Assembly (NCBI GenBank): GCA_963743285.1
Contig: CAVUPF010000008.1
Location: 62,001 to 126,000, forward strand
Length of the DNA: 64,000 nucleotides
From: CAVUPF01 sp963743285
GTDB lineage: Bacteria; Actinomycetota; Thermoleophilia; Solirubrobacterales; 70-9
Direction of reading: 5' to 3'
Of this stretch, positions 36,801-44,789 are shown piece after piece (the first letter of the stretch is position 1; the number at the start of each line of letters is the position of its first letter). The translations under genes and the position numbers were made by a program. The notes beneath the pieces were generated by a model. That model searched no databases. It was not told the origin of the DNA and saw only the letters and a program-made list of their open reading frames with translations.

Positions 36801-36815
36801 ATCTTGGGCCAAGAT
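36801..36815. promoter_or_regulatory. Second palindrome upstream of trxA
   Basis: ATCTTGG G CCAAGAT is a perfect 7-bp inverted repeat with one central base, AT-rich at its ends in a GC-rich background. It lies about 48 bases upstream of the first palindrome. Candidate operator or short hairpin; no factor can be named. Confidence 0.35.
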
Positions 36816-36848
36816 AGGCCCTAAATCCGCTGAGGCCATCCGTCGCAG

Positions 36849-37634
36849 TCAATCTTTAACTTCAAACTGACCCACTACGCTCTTGGCGGCCGTCCCGCGT
36901 TGCTTGGCGGGCCGCTCGCCGAAGCGCAGAAGGGGAACGCGCCAGGCTGCCTCGACGACGATCGAGCGGTCCATCTTCGAGGAGCCTGCCTGCCGGTCGC
37001 GGAAGACGATCGGCACCTCGACGACCCTGAACCCGAGCTGGATCACCCGGTAGGTCATCTCCACCTGGAAGGCGTAGCCGTGCGCCCGGATCGAGTCGAG
37101 GTCGATCGCTTCCAGCACCTCGCGGCGAAAGCACTTGAAGCCGCCCGTCAGGTCATGCACCCCGACCCCGAGCACAAGCCGCGCGTAGGCGCTGCCCCCG
37201 CGGCTGATCACCCGGCGCAGCATGCCCCAGTCGGAGACCCCGCCCCCTTGCACATAGCGCGATCCGATCACCAGGTCGGCTCGCTCGGCGGCCTCCAGCA
37301 ACCGCGGCAGATAGGCCGGGTCGTGGGAGAAGTCGGAGTCCATCTCCAAGACCAGCGCGGCGCCGCCGGACAGGGCGCGCCGGAAGCCGGCGACGTAGGC
37401 GGGGCCGAGCCCTTCCTTGCGTGGCCGGTGCAGGACGCTGACCTTCTCGTGGCGCTCGGCCAGCCGGTCGGCGATCTCCCCGGTGCCGTCGGGTGAGCTG
37501 TCATCGACGATCAGGACGTGAGCGGAGCTGGGCAGCTTGCCCCGGGCCGCGTCGAGGAAGGCCTCGATGTTCTCGGCCTCGTTGTAGGTCGGCAAGACCA
37601 ACCAGGCGGGGCCTGTGGCGGACTGGGGCACCAC
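36849..37634 (-). CDS. Polyprenol monophosphomannose synthase-type glycosyltransferase (GT2, DPM1-like)
   Basis: The 261-residue enzyme transfers mannose (or another hexose) from a nucleotide donor to a polyprenyl phosphate. It has LVLPTYNEAENIEAFL at the N-terminus, VLIVDDSSPDGTGEIAD, LVLEMDSDFSHDPAYLP with the metal-binding DxD, GSRYVQGG, and HDLTGGFKCFRREVLE. There is no C-terminal membrane segment, so it is the soluble DPM1/Ppm1-D2 form; a separate acyltransferase or membrane partner is not adjacent. Donor specificity is by family resemblance. Confidence 0.88.
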   Translation of the reverse strand: MVPQSATGPAWLVLPTYNEAENIEAFLDAARGKLPSSAHVLIVDDSSPDGTGEIADRLAERHEKVSVLHRPRKEGLGPAYVAGFRRALSGGAALVLEMDSDFSHDPAYLPRLLEAAERADLVIGSRYVQGGGVSDWGMLRRVISRGGSAYARLVLGVGVHDLTGGFKCFRREVLEAIDLDSIRAHGYAFQVEMTYRVIQLGFRVVEVPIVFRDRQAGSSKMDRSIVVEAAWRVPLLRFGERPAKQRGTAAKSVVGQFEVKD

Positions 37635-37704
37635 CTGGATGCTATTCGCCAGGCCAAAGGGCGTCTAAAGAGGCAGGTTGCGCCAGGGCGACTAACTTGC
37701 AGCC

Positions 37705-38742
37705 GTGACCAACGCCGAGATCGCCGCCGCCCTCGAGGAACTGGGGACCCTGTATGAGCGCGACGGGGCGGACCGCTACCGGGTGCGCGCCTATCGGACT
37801 GCGGCGCGGGCGATCCGCGACTACCCCGGCTCGGTGGCGCAGCTGGCGGCGACGGGGCGGGTCAAGGAGATCGCCGGGATCGGCAAGACGCTGGAGGAGA
37901 AGATCCGCGCCCTGCTTGAGACCGGCGACATCCCCGCGACGACGAAGCTGCGCGGGAAGCTGCCGGCGGCGAGCGCGGAGCTGGATTCCTTCCTCGGCGA
38001 GAATCCCGCGGAGGGCCTCGTCGAGCTGTCCGACATCCGCGGCGACCTCCACGCCCACACCACCCTCTCTGACGGCCGCAACACGCTGGAGGAGATGGCC
38101 CAGGCGGCGCAGGCACGGGGCTATGCCTACCTGGCGATCACCGACCACTCGGCCAGTCACGGCTTCGGCGACAACGTCACCGCCGAGCAGCTGTGGGAGC
38201 GGGTCGAGGAGGTACGCGCGTGGAACGCCGCCAAGCGCGGCCTTCGCCTCCTCGCGGGCTCCGAGGTCAACGTCGGCCTCGACGGCTCACTCGACTACCC
38301 CGAGGACCTGCTCGCCGAGCTCGACTGGGTGATCGCCAGCGTCCACACCTCCTTCTCGATCTCAGAGGAGCGGATGACGAGCCGGATCCTGGCGGCGATC
38401 GAGAGCCCTCACGTCGACTGCATCGGGCACCTGACCGGGAGGCTGATCGGAAAGCGCGAGCCTTACGCGGTCGACCTGGGCGCCGTCGTCGCTGCGGCGG
38501 CGAAGACGGGCACCATGCTGGAGATCAACGGCAATCCGAATCGGCGGGATCTGCGCGAGGAGCACGCGAGGCTTGCGGCGGAGGCCGGGGTCATGATCGC
38601 CCTCAACACCGATGCGCACGGGATCGAGACGCTCGACAACATGAGCTACGCGGTGATCGTCGCTCGGGGTGCCGGGCTTGCTCCGGACCAGGTGGCCAAT
38701 GCCAGGGGTTGGCGAGAGCTCGCCCGGCTGATCGGGGGATAG
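37705..38742 (+). CDS. PolX-like HhH plus PHP-domain phosphoesterase lacking the polymerase core
   Basis: Residues 1-90 match the 8-kDa/helix-hairpin-helix start of PolX: LYERDGADRYRVRAYRTAARAI and EIAGIGKTLEEKIRALLETG. At about 110 the protein goes straight to the PHP domain: IRGDLHAHTTLSDGRNTLEEM, AITDHSASHGFG, GSEVNVGLDGSLDYPEDLL, SVHTSFS, ALNTDAHG. The metal-binding His/Asp residues are present. The nucleotidyltransferase palm that lies between these parts in PolX is absent, as in the known mycobacterial family of about 335 residues (Rv3856c-like). It is probably a metal-dependent phosphoesterase or exonuclease. GTG start. Confidence 0.87.
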   Translation: MTNAEIAAALEELGTLYERDGADRYRVRAYRTAARAIRDYPGSVAQLAATGRVKEIAGIGKTLEEKIRALLETGDIPATTKLRGKLPAASAELDSFLGENPAEGLVELSDIRGDLHAHTTLSDGRNTLEEMAQAAQARGYAYLAITDHSASHGFGDNVTAEQLWERVEEVRAWNAAKRGLRLLAGSEVNVGLDGSLDYPEDLLAELDWVIASVHTSFSISEERMTSRILAAIESPHVDCIGHLTGRLIGKREPYAVDLGAVVAAAAKTGTMLEINGNPNRRDLREEHARLAAEAGVMIALNTDAHGIETLDNMSYAVIVARGAGLAPDQVANARGWRELARLIGG

Positions 38743-38749
38743 GGGCGCC

Positions 38750-39271
38750 CTATGCGGGACGGGCTGCGGAAGGTTCGCTGCGGAGCCCCGGGGTGCGGAC
38801 TAACTTGATTGGCTGCAAGGCTGAGTTGGGGATCACATAGAACTTGACGCCATCGCGGTGCTCGATCGCGAGGACGGCTGCCTCCCGCGTGTGCCAGGCC
38901 AGGGACACCAGCAGGGCATAGCCGGCTCCGATTGCCGCAACGCCGGGGAAGAAGATGCCGAGGATGCCGGCCGCGAGCGCGGTCAAGGCGATTGGCCAGA
39001 GGCGGCCTATGGTAATGCGGGCCGGAGTCTCCTGGGGGAGGGAGGTTGCGGTGCGGGCTTCGCTCAGGGCCTCCCGGACGCCGTCCGCGGCTCGGGCCGG
39101 GCGGCCCAGGTACAGGCCGATCGCCACTGAGGCCAGCCACCAGGCCGCCGCGACGAGGACGGTCGTCGCGTCGTTGCTCTCGCTGGCGGCGATCGCCGTG
39201 ATCGCACCGAGGGCGGTCGCCTCGGCGCCGGTGAGGAAGACCGTGACGCGGAGGAGGTCGGTGTAGGGCAT
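38750..39271 (-). CDS. Hypothetical membrane protein (173 aa)
   Basis: The product has four hydrophobic segments (about residues 5-30, 37-55, 88-110, 112-128) and a short basic C-terminal tail after HREGVK-like sequence (HRDGVKFYVIPNSALQPIK). I do not recognise a family. It starts three bases after the otsB stop, so it is probably co-transcribed with it. No enzyme motifs are visible. Confidence 0.7.
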   Translation of the reverse strand: MPYTDLLRVTVFLTGAEATALGAITAIAASESNDATTVLVAAAWWLASVAIGLYLGRPARAADGVREALSEARTATSLPQETPARITIGRLWPIALTALAAGILGIFFPGVAAIGAGYALLVSLAWHTREAAVLAIEHRDGVKFYVIPNSALQPIKLVRTPGLRSEPSAARPA

Positions 39272-39274
39272 CTC

Positions 39275-40093
39275 TCACTCCGCCAGGAACTCGAGAATCG
39301 TCAGCCAACCGGCGGGGCCGTCGACAGTGAGGTCGGATTCCTCTGCCAGCCCGGGCGGGGCCTCGGGGGAGGTGACGCCCACGCAGACCGCCTCCTCCAG
39401 CTTGCCGAGCTCGCGCAGCTCGCGCAGGCGGCGGAATGCGTCGAGGTCGGTGCGGTCATCGCCGGCGTAGGCGGCGCGGCTGATCCCGTCAGCCGCGAGG
39501 AGGGCCGCCACCGCCGTATCCTTGCCTCCCCCTCCGGGCGGGCGCAGCTCAAGCACCTTGCGCCCCCAGTGCGGCTCCAGGCCGTGGCGACCCGCCTCGG
39601 CGGCGATCTCGTGGGCGCGGGCCTCGGCCGCCCGCTCATCGTCGGCGTCGCGCCAGTGAAGCGCCTGGATCGGTCCCTTGTCCTCCGCCCGCAGGCCGGC
39701 CGAGGAGATCTGATCCGGGTCGAGCTGGGCCACGAACTCCGCCGCGCCGCGCTCGCGTCCCTGCAGCGAGGGGTCGAGCCGCGGTGTCTCCTCGCCGGGC
39801 AGCAGGAGTTCCAGGCCGTGATTGCCGGCGTAGGCGATGCCCTCGACGCCGACCAGCCGCCGCGCCGCCTCGGCCCGGCGGCCGGAGATGCAGCCGACCA
39901 CTCCGTAGCGCCTGCTCAACTCGAGAAGCGCGGTCCTGGCGGCCGCGGGCAGCGCCGCTCGCTCGGGCCGTGCGACGATCGGCGCCAGGGTGCCGTCGAT
40001 GTCGGTGAGGATCGCGGTCCGTGCGGGCTCGGACCGCAGCGCCGCCAGCGCTTGGCGGGTACCGGCGTCCCCTGTGGCAAATTCGCGAGACAC
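39275..40093 (-). CDS. otsB: Trehalose-6-phosphate phosphatase
   Basis: OtsB removes phosphate from trehalose-6-phosphate. The 272-residue product is a HAD phosphatase: motif I LTDIDGTLAPIVARPE (nucleophilic aspartate), CISGRRAEAARRLVG (motif II region), AYAGNHGLELL, KVLELRPPGGGGKDTAVAALL (motif III lysine), and AYAGDDRTDLDAFRRL (motif IV). The GTG start is at 40093. No otsA is in the window. Confidence 0.93.
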   Translation of the reverse strand: MSREFATGDAGTRQALAALRSEPARTAILTDIDGTLAPIVARPERAALPAAARTALLELSRRYGVVGCISGRRAEAARRLVGVEGIAYAGNHGLELLLPGEETPRLDPSLQGRERGAAEFVAQLDPDQISSAGLRAEDKGPIQALHWRDADDERAAEARAHEIAAEAGRHGLEPHWGRKVLELRPPGGGGKDTAVAALLAADGISRAAYAGDDRTDLDAFRRLRELRELGKLEEAVCVGVTSPEAPPGLAEESDLTVDGPAGWLTILEFLAE

Positions 40094-40112
40094 GGCATCT
40101 AGTATCGCCGCA

Positions 40113-40144
40113 CGATGCCCTCGCCAGGTGCCCGATGCCCTCGC
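40113..40144. repeat. Direct repeat CGATGCCCTCGC spanning two start codons
   Basis: CGATGCCCTCGC occurs at 40113-40124 and 40133-40144. The first ATG (40115) opens a 13-codon frame that stops at TGA; the second (40135) starts the first TSUP half. The first could be a leader peptide or simply a small duplication. Confidence 0.4.
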
Positions 40145-40500
40145 ATCAGACCCTGAAGCTGGCGGCGATCGGCACCGCCGCCGGCGCCTTCAGCGGTCTC
40201 TTCGGGGTGGGCGGGGGCACGGTCATCGTGCCCCTACTGATCCTCTGGTTCGGCTACGGGGAGCGGCTCGCGACCGGCACCAGCCTGGCGGCGATCGTCC
40301 TCATCGGCCTGTTCGGCACAATCGCCCAGGGGGGCATCTACGGCAACGTTCACGTTGTCACCGGGCTGTTGCTCGCGATCCCTGCGGTCGGCGGCGTGGT
40401 GATCGGAACCACGATCCAGCAGCGGATCCCCCAGCGCGCCGTATCCCTCCTCTTCGCGGCGCTGCTGGTTGCGATCGCGATCGAGCTGGTCCTCTCGTGA
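40135..40500 (+). CDS. TSUP (TauE/SafE) half-transporter, first subunit
   Basis: The 121-residue product has four membrane helices and one TSUP repeat: GAFSGLFGVGGGTVIVPLLI (GxGGG motif) and TSLAAIVLIGLFGTIAQ. Full TSUP exporters have two such repeats in about 250 residues; here the second repeat is a separate gene that overlaps by GTGA. A heterodimer is likely. TSUP proteins export sulfite, sulfonates or other small anions; the substrate is unknown. ATG 40135 chosen as the only in-frame start near the first helix. Confidence 0.82.
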   Translation: MPSHQTLKLAAIGTAAGAFSGLFGVGGGTVIVPLLILWFGYGERLATGTSLAAIVLIGLFGTIAQGGIYGNVHVVTGLLLAIPAVGGVVIGTTIQQRIPQRAVSLLFAALLVAIAIELVLS

Positions 40501-40868
40501 ACGAGGTCCTCGCCGCCCTGATCGCCCTCGCCGGAGGCCTCGCCGGCGGGCTGGTCGGCGTCGGAGGCGGGGTCCTCTTCGTGCCGGCGCTGACGATCTT
40601 CCTCGGCCTCTCCCAGGTCCAGGGAGAGTCGACCTCGCTGCTGATGATCGTCATCGTCGCCGCGGTCGGCGCGCTCCGCCAGAGCTCCTATGGCAATGTC
40701 GACTTTCGTCACGCGGCCGTGATCGGCGCCCTCTCCCCGCTCGGCGTCCTGATCGGCGTCGGGATCGCCAACCGCGTCCCCGAGCGGGCCCTGCAGCTCT
40801 CCTTCGCGGCGCTGGCCCTGCTCATGTCCCTCCAGCTCCTCCGCCGAGCCCTCTCCAGAGCGCGATAG
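40497..40868 (+). CDS. TSUP (TauE/SafE) half-transporter, second subunit
   Basis: A 123-residue protein of four membrane helices with the second TSUP repeat: GGLAGGLVGVGGGVLFVPALTIFLG, ESTSLLMIVIVAAVGALRQSSYGNVD and a C-terminal helix ending in basic residues. It starts at GTG 40497, overlapping the first subunit's stop, which suggests coupled translation and a 1:1 complex. Each half is close to the other in layout, consistent with the internal duplication of normal TSUP proteins. Confidence 0.82.
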   Translation: MNEVLAALIALAGGLAGGLVGVGGGVLFVPALTIFLGLSQVQGESTSLLMIVIVAAVGALRQSSYGNVDFRHAAVIGALSPLGVLIGVGIANRVPERALQLSFAALALLMSLQLLRRALSRAR

Positions 40869-40890
40869 CGAACGGCGCTACGCTCAGAGC

Positions 40891-41751
40891 GTGGACTCTC
40901 TCAACTGGGACGGTGACGTCCCCAAGCTTCGCGCCCCGATCCTCGTCTGCTCGTTTCGCGGCTGGAACGACGCCGCCGCCGCTGCCTCGACCGCGTTGGC
41001 TACCGTCGCCGAGTCGCTGGACGCCGAGCTGATCGCCCAGGTCGATCCGGAGGAGTACTTCGACTTCCAGGCAACGCGACCGACGATCACCCTCGCCGAG
41101 GGCCAGGCCCGCAGGATCGACTGGCCCGAGAACAACCTGATCGCCGCCCGTGTCCCCGCCGCCGACCGCGACCTGGTGCTGCTCGACGGCACCGAGCCCA
41201 ACCTGCGCTGGCGCACCTTCTCGGAGACGATCGCCGCCGCCGCCGACGTGCTCGGGGTGGAGATGGTGATCACGATGGGGGCTCTGATCGCCGAGGTCTC
41301 CCACACCCTCCCGGTCCCGATCACCGGGCTCGCCTCCGATCAGGAGCTGGTCGAAGAGCTCGACCTGGAGCGCTCCAGCTATGAGGGGCCGACCGGGATT
41401 GTCGGCGTCGTCCACGATTGCTGCCGGCAGGCGGGGATGAGCTCCGCCTCGCTGTGGGCCGCGGTGCCCCACTACGTAGCCGCCGTCCCCAATCCCAAGG
41501 CGGCCCTCGCATTGCTGCGCCGTCTCGAAGGCCTCACGGGAATCGCGGTGGATGCCTCCGACCTCGAACAGGAGACTGCGAGCTATGAAGAGCAGATCGG
41601 CCGAGCCGTAGCGGCAAATCCCGAGATCGAGGAGTTGGTCGAGCGTATAGAGGCCGAGCAGACCGCACAGCTCGGGAGCCCCGAGGACCTACCCTCCGCG
41701 GAGACGATCGCTCGCGAGTTCCAGCGCTTCCTGCGCCAGCAGGGCAGCTAG
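40891..41751 (+). CDS. PAC2 family protein
   Basis: The 286-residue product matches the PAC2 (proteasome assembly chaperone 2-like) family common in Actinobacteria: APILVCSFRGWNDAAAAAS, LIAQVDPEEYFDFQATRP, DLVLLDGTEPNLRWRTF, ITMGALIAEVSHT, and SYEGPTGIVGVVHD. The C-terminal 60 residues are a Glu-rich helix. Exact function in bacteria is unknown. GTG start. Its stop overlaps the convergent helicase-nuclease stop by four bases. Confidence 0.92.
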   Translation: MDSLNWDGDVPKLRAPILVCSFRGWNDAAAAASTALATVAESLDAELIAQVDPEEYFDFQATRPTITLAEGQARRIDWPENNLIAARVPAADRDLVLLDGTEPNLRWRTFSETIAAAADVLGVEMVITMGALIAEVSHTLPVPITGLASDQELVEELDLERSSYEGPTGIVGVVHDCCRQAGMSSASLWAAVPHYVAAVPNPKAALALLRRLEGLTGIAVDASDLEQETASYEEQIGRAVAANPEIEELVERIEAEQTAQLGSPEDLPSAETIAREFQRFLRQQGS

Positions 41752-44700
41752 CTCTCGGCTGCCGGACAGATCAGCCGGTAGTCGCACCACCCGCAGACGG
41801 TGGAGGAGGGGCGCGGCTCGAAGTCCTGGCCAAGCACCGCCTCGCCGACGCCAAGCACAGTCCGCTCGACCCGCTCGGCGTCGTCGGGCTTGATCGGCGC
41901 CGCGACCTTCTCGGCGTCGAGCACGTAGTAGTAGCTGCCGGCGCCGGCCTCGATGTCCCACGCCTCGCGGGCGGCGAGGCGGTAGAGGGCGAGCTGGAGG
42001 TCGCTCTCCAGCTCGCCCTCGGTCTTGCGCTCGCCGGTCTTGTAGTCGATCAGCTCGTAGTCGCCGCCGGGCAGGCGGTCGACGCGGTCGACGCGGCCGC
42101 GCACGTAGTGCTCGCCGATCCGGATGTCGAACTTCCGCTCCAGCCAGACCGGCTCGCCCTCAGTGGTGCTCTCCCGCTTCCAGTAGAGGCGCATCGCCTC
42201 CCGCCCCCGCTCGCGGTACTGCAGTTCGTCGTCGCCGGCCCCGAACCCCGAGCGCCGCCACCCCGCCTCAAAGAGCCCGACCAGGCGGCGCAGGCCCTCC
42301 TCGCCCGCCTGCTCCCCGTCCTTGTGAAAGCGCTCAAGCACGTTGTGGACGAGGATGCCGAAGCGCTGGTTGATCGTCGGCTCCTGCGGGATGCCGAAGA
42401 CCCGCGCGAACTTGTACTTCAGCGGGCAGGTGAGGTAGAGGTCGAGATCGGAGGCAGAGAGGCTCAGCGCCCCGTCGCCGCGGCGCGGCAGGAAGGCGGC
42501 CAGCGAGGGCTCCTCGCGGGCGGCGATCAGCTCCAGCCTCAGCCCGCGCTCGCGCTCGGAGTCGAGCAGGTAGGAGTCCAAGGAGGAGGCGTCCAGCTCT
42601 GCCTGCTGCTCGGGCGTTGCCACCTGGCGCAGTAGCCCGTTGACCGCCTCGATCGCCTCGACGGTCGCCTCGTCTCCCGGCCGCTGGGCCAGTGCCGCAA
42701 GCTTCAGCAGCTCGAGGTAGCGGGCGATTGCCCGGGTGATGTCGATGGCGGTGTCCAGGCGCGGCTCGGAGAGCTCCCGTCCCGCCTTCCACGATGCCTC
42801 CAGCACCTCCTCGCGCAGCATCCGGTAGGTGGCGTGCAGGCCCTCCGCCGGGCCGAAAAGCTCCTCCTCGTGGAGCTCCTCGGCGGCTCCCTCGGAGGCC
42901 CGCATCTCCTCATAGAAGGACGCGGGGCTGCCGCCAGCCTCGCTCTGGACCCGAGAGAGGACCAGCCCCGCACGGGCAGGGCTGCCGATCAGACCCCACT
43001 CGCCGCGATCCTCGAGGCCGAGGGCGAAGACACGGTCGAACTCCATCCCCTTGACGGTGCCGGGTTGAAGGCCGAGCACCGCTCCTGGCGAGGGCGGCTC
43101 CTCTTCGCCCGTCGGCTCGACCCCCGCCTCGGCGACGGCGCTGAGATAGCTGACAAAGCCCCGGGTCGACCCGTTCGGCTCGCGGCGCGCCCAGGCTGTC
43201 GCCAGCTCAGCCAGCCGCGAGAGCCCGAGCAGTCGCTCCGCCACCTCGGGCTGCGCCGCGAAGAGCCGTTGCCGCCGCAGCCCCACCCGCTCGATCAGCC
43301 GCCGCACGAAGACGTCGGCGCGCCGCTCCTCCATCACCGCCTCAGCGGCGCGATAGAGCTTCAAGAAGGAGTGGATCCGCTCCCGCGCCTCGGGCTGGAT
43401 CTGTGGGCTGTCGAGCGCCGCCTCGCAGGCCGCGACCATGTCCAGCTTGCGTCGTCGTGAGATGGTCGTGAGTCGCGCCAGGTCTCCGGAGCGCAACTCG
43501 ATCGGGGGCCGGGTCAGCGCCCTTGCGGCCGCGGCTGAATCATCGGGATCGGCAAGGACGCGCAGCCAGGCGATTGCGTCCCGAACCTCGGGCCGCTGAA
43601 ATAGAGCGGCCGGACCGGAGAGGTGGAAGGGGATGCCCCGCTCCTCCATCGCCGCCGCGACGGCGCCACCACGGCGCACAGGATCATCGATCAGGACGCA
43701 AATCCCCTCCGGCTCGGTGCCCCCGGCGATCAAATGCTCGACCTCGCGGGCGACGGCCTGCGCTTGCGCCCGCTCGTTGGTGCAGCGCCAGAGCCGAACC
43801 TCAGGCTTGCGGTAGCGAGACTCGAGCACAACGACCTCGCCCTCGGGGTGGAGATCGTGAAACCAGGCGTCTGCCCGTGCCTCGCGTCGGGGCAGGGAGG
43901 TCGAGGGGCCCGCCCCCATGCCCTCCTGTTCGGCCGAGCGGTACCGCGGCCGAGCGTCGGCCCCTGCGTCCTCCAACGCATAGAGGTGGTTCGGGTTATC
44001 GACAGCCAGCTTGGCGAGGACCCCCCGCTGGGCTCGGGTCGCCTCCTCCAGCTCGTCGACCATCACGAAGCGGAATTGAGTCGCGATCTCGCGGCGCGCG
44101 TCGGGTCGATCTGCCAGCAGGCAGTTGAGGGCGAGGAAGACGTCGCCCCGGTCAAGGCTGCCGGCGGCGGCGAGGATGCGGTCGTGGGCGTCGAAGAGCT
44201 CGGCGAACTCCCGCTCTCGCCGAGCAGCCTCCCGGGATGCCTCATCGCGCCCCCCGGCCTCCTCTTCGCGAGCCCGGGACTGGATCGCCGCAGCTCCGAC
44301 GGCCTCAGCCTTGAGGGCGTCGATCCGCTTCAGCAGCCGGGCCAGCAGGCCAGCCGGGTTGCCGCGGATCTCGTGGCGACGCAACGGCAGCTCCTCGAGC
44401 CGGTCGAGCAGCATCGCCAGCCGCTCGGCGGGCCCGAGCACGTCGAAGAAGGGGTCGAGTCCAGCGGCGCTCCAGTTCTCGCGCAGCATTCGCTCGCCGA
44501 GCCTCGCCCAGTCGCCGATCCAAAGCTCCTCGAAGGGCCCGGCCAGGAGCACCTCGACGCGCTCTCGCAGCCGCCTTGCCGTGGCGCGGGTCGAGGCGAG
44601 GACCAGAACCTGCCCGGGATCGGTCCCGGCGGCGGCGAGGTGTGCCAGGCGCCGGGCCAGCGCCTCGGTCTTGCCGGTTCCGGCCGCGCCCAGCACCAGC

Positions 44701-44756
44701 AGCGGGCCGTCGCCATGGCGGACGGCGCGCTCCTGTGCTTCGGCCAAGGCAAGCAT
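41748..44756 (-). CDS. UvrD-like P-loop protein with C-terminal PD-(D/E)XK nuclease (AdnA/AddB-like)
   Basis: The 1002-residue protein begins with the UvrD Q-motif/Walker A region (AEAQERAVRHGDGPLLVLGAAGTGKTEALARRL), has a motif II-like VMVDELEEATRAQ, and motif V GTVKGMEFDRVFALGL. The usual motif III GDxxQ and the C-terminal motif VI YVALTRAR are not recognisable. The last 200 residues form a RecB-like nuclease: GILVHNVLERFH, GRVDRVDRLPGGDYELIDYKTGE, LQLALYRLA. Cysteines at LTCPLKYKF and CGWCDYRLICP could hold a Fe-S cluster, as in AddB/AdnA. It probably processes double-strand DNA ends with a partner motor subunit not seen here. Confidence 0.85.
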   Translation of the reverse strand: MLALAEAQERAVRHGDGPLLVLGAAGTGKTEALARRLAHLAAAGTDPGQVLVLASTRATARRLRERVEVLLAGPFEELWIGDWARLGERMLRENWSAAGLDPFFDVLGPAERLAMLLDRLEELPLRRHEIRGNPAGLLARLLKRIDALKAEAVGAAAIQSRAREEEAGGRDEASREAARREREFAELFDAHDRILAAAGSLDRGDVFLALNCLLADRPDARREIATQFRFVMVDELEEATRAQRGVLAKLAVDNPNHLYALEDAGADARPRYRSAEQEGMGAGPSTSLPRREARADAWFHDLHPEGEVVVLESRYRKPEVRLWRCTNERAQAQAVAREVEHLIAGGTEPEGICVLIDDPVRRGGAVAAAMEERGIPFHLSGPAALFQRPEVRDAIAWLRVLADPDDSAAAARALTRPPIELRSGDLARLTTISRRRKLDMVAACEAALDSPQIQPEARERIHSFLKLYRAAEAVMEERRADVFVRRLIERVGLRRQRLFAAQPEVAERLLGLSRLAELATAWARREPNGSTRGFVSYLSAVAEAGVEPTGEEEPPSPGAVLGLQPGTVKGMEFDRVFALGLEDRGEWGLIGSPARAGLVLSRVQSEAGGSPASFYEEMRASEGAAEELHEEELFGPAEGLHATYRMLREEVLEASWKAGRELSEPRLDTAIDITRAIARYLELLKLAALAQRPGDEATVEAIEAVNGLLRQVATPEQQAELDASSLDSYLLDSERERGLRLELIAAREEPSLAAFLPRRGDGALSLSASDLDLYLTCPLKYKFARVFGIPQEPTINQRFGILVHNVLERFHKDGEQAGEEGLRRLVGLFEAGWRRSGFGAGDDELQYRERGREAMRLYWKRESTTEGEPVWLERKFDIRIGEHYVRGRVDRVDRLPGGDYELIDYKTGERKTEGELESDLQLALYRLAAREAWDIEAGAGSYYYVLDAEKVAAPIKPDDAERVERTVLGVGEAVLGQDFEPRPSSTVCGWCDYRLICPAAES

Positions 44757-44789
44757 GGTCCAACGCTACCGAGTGGGCGGCCTCATAGG

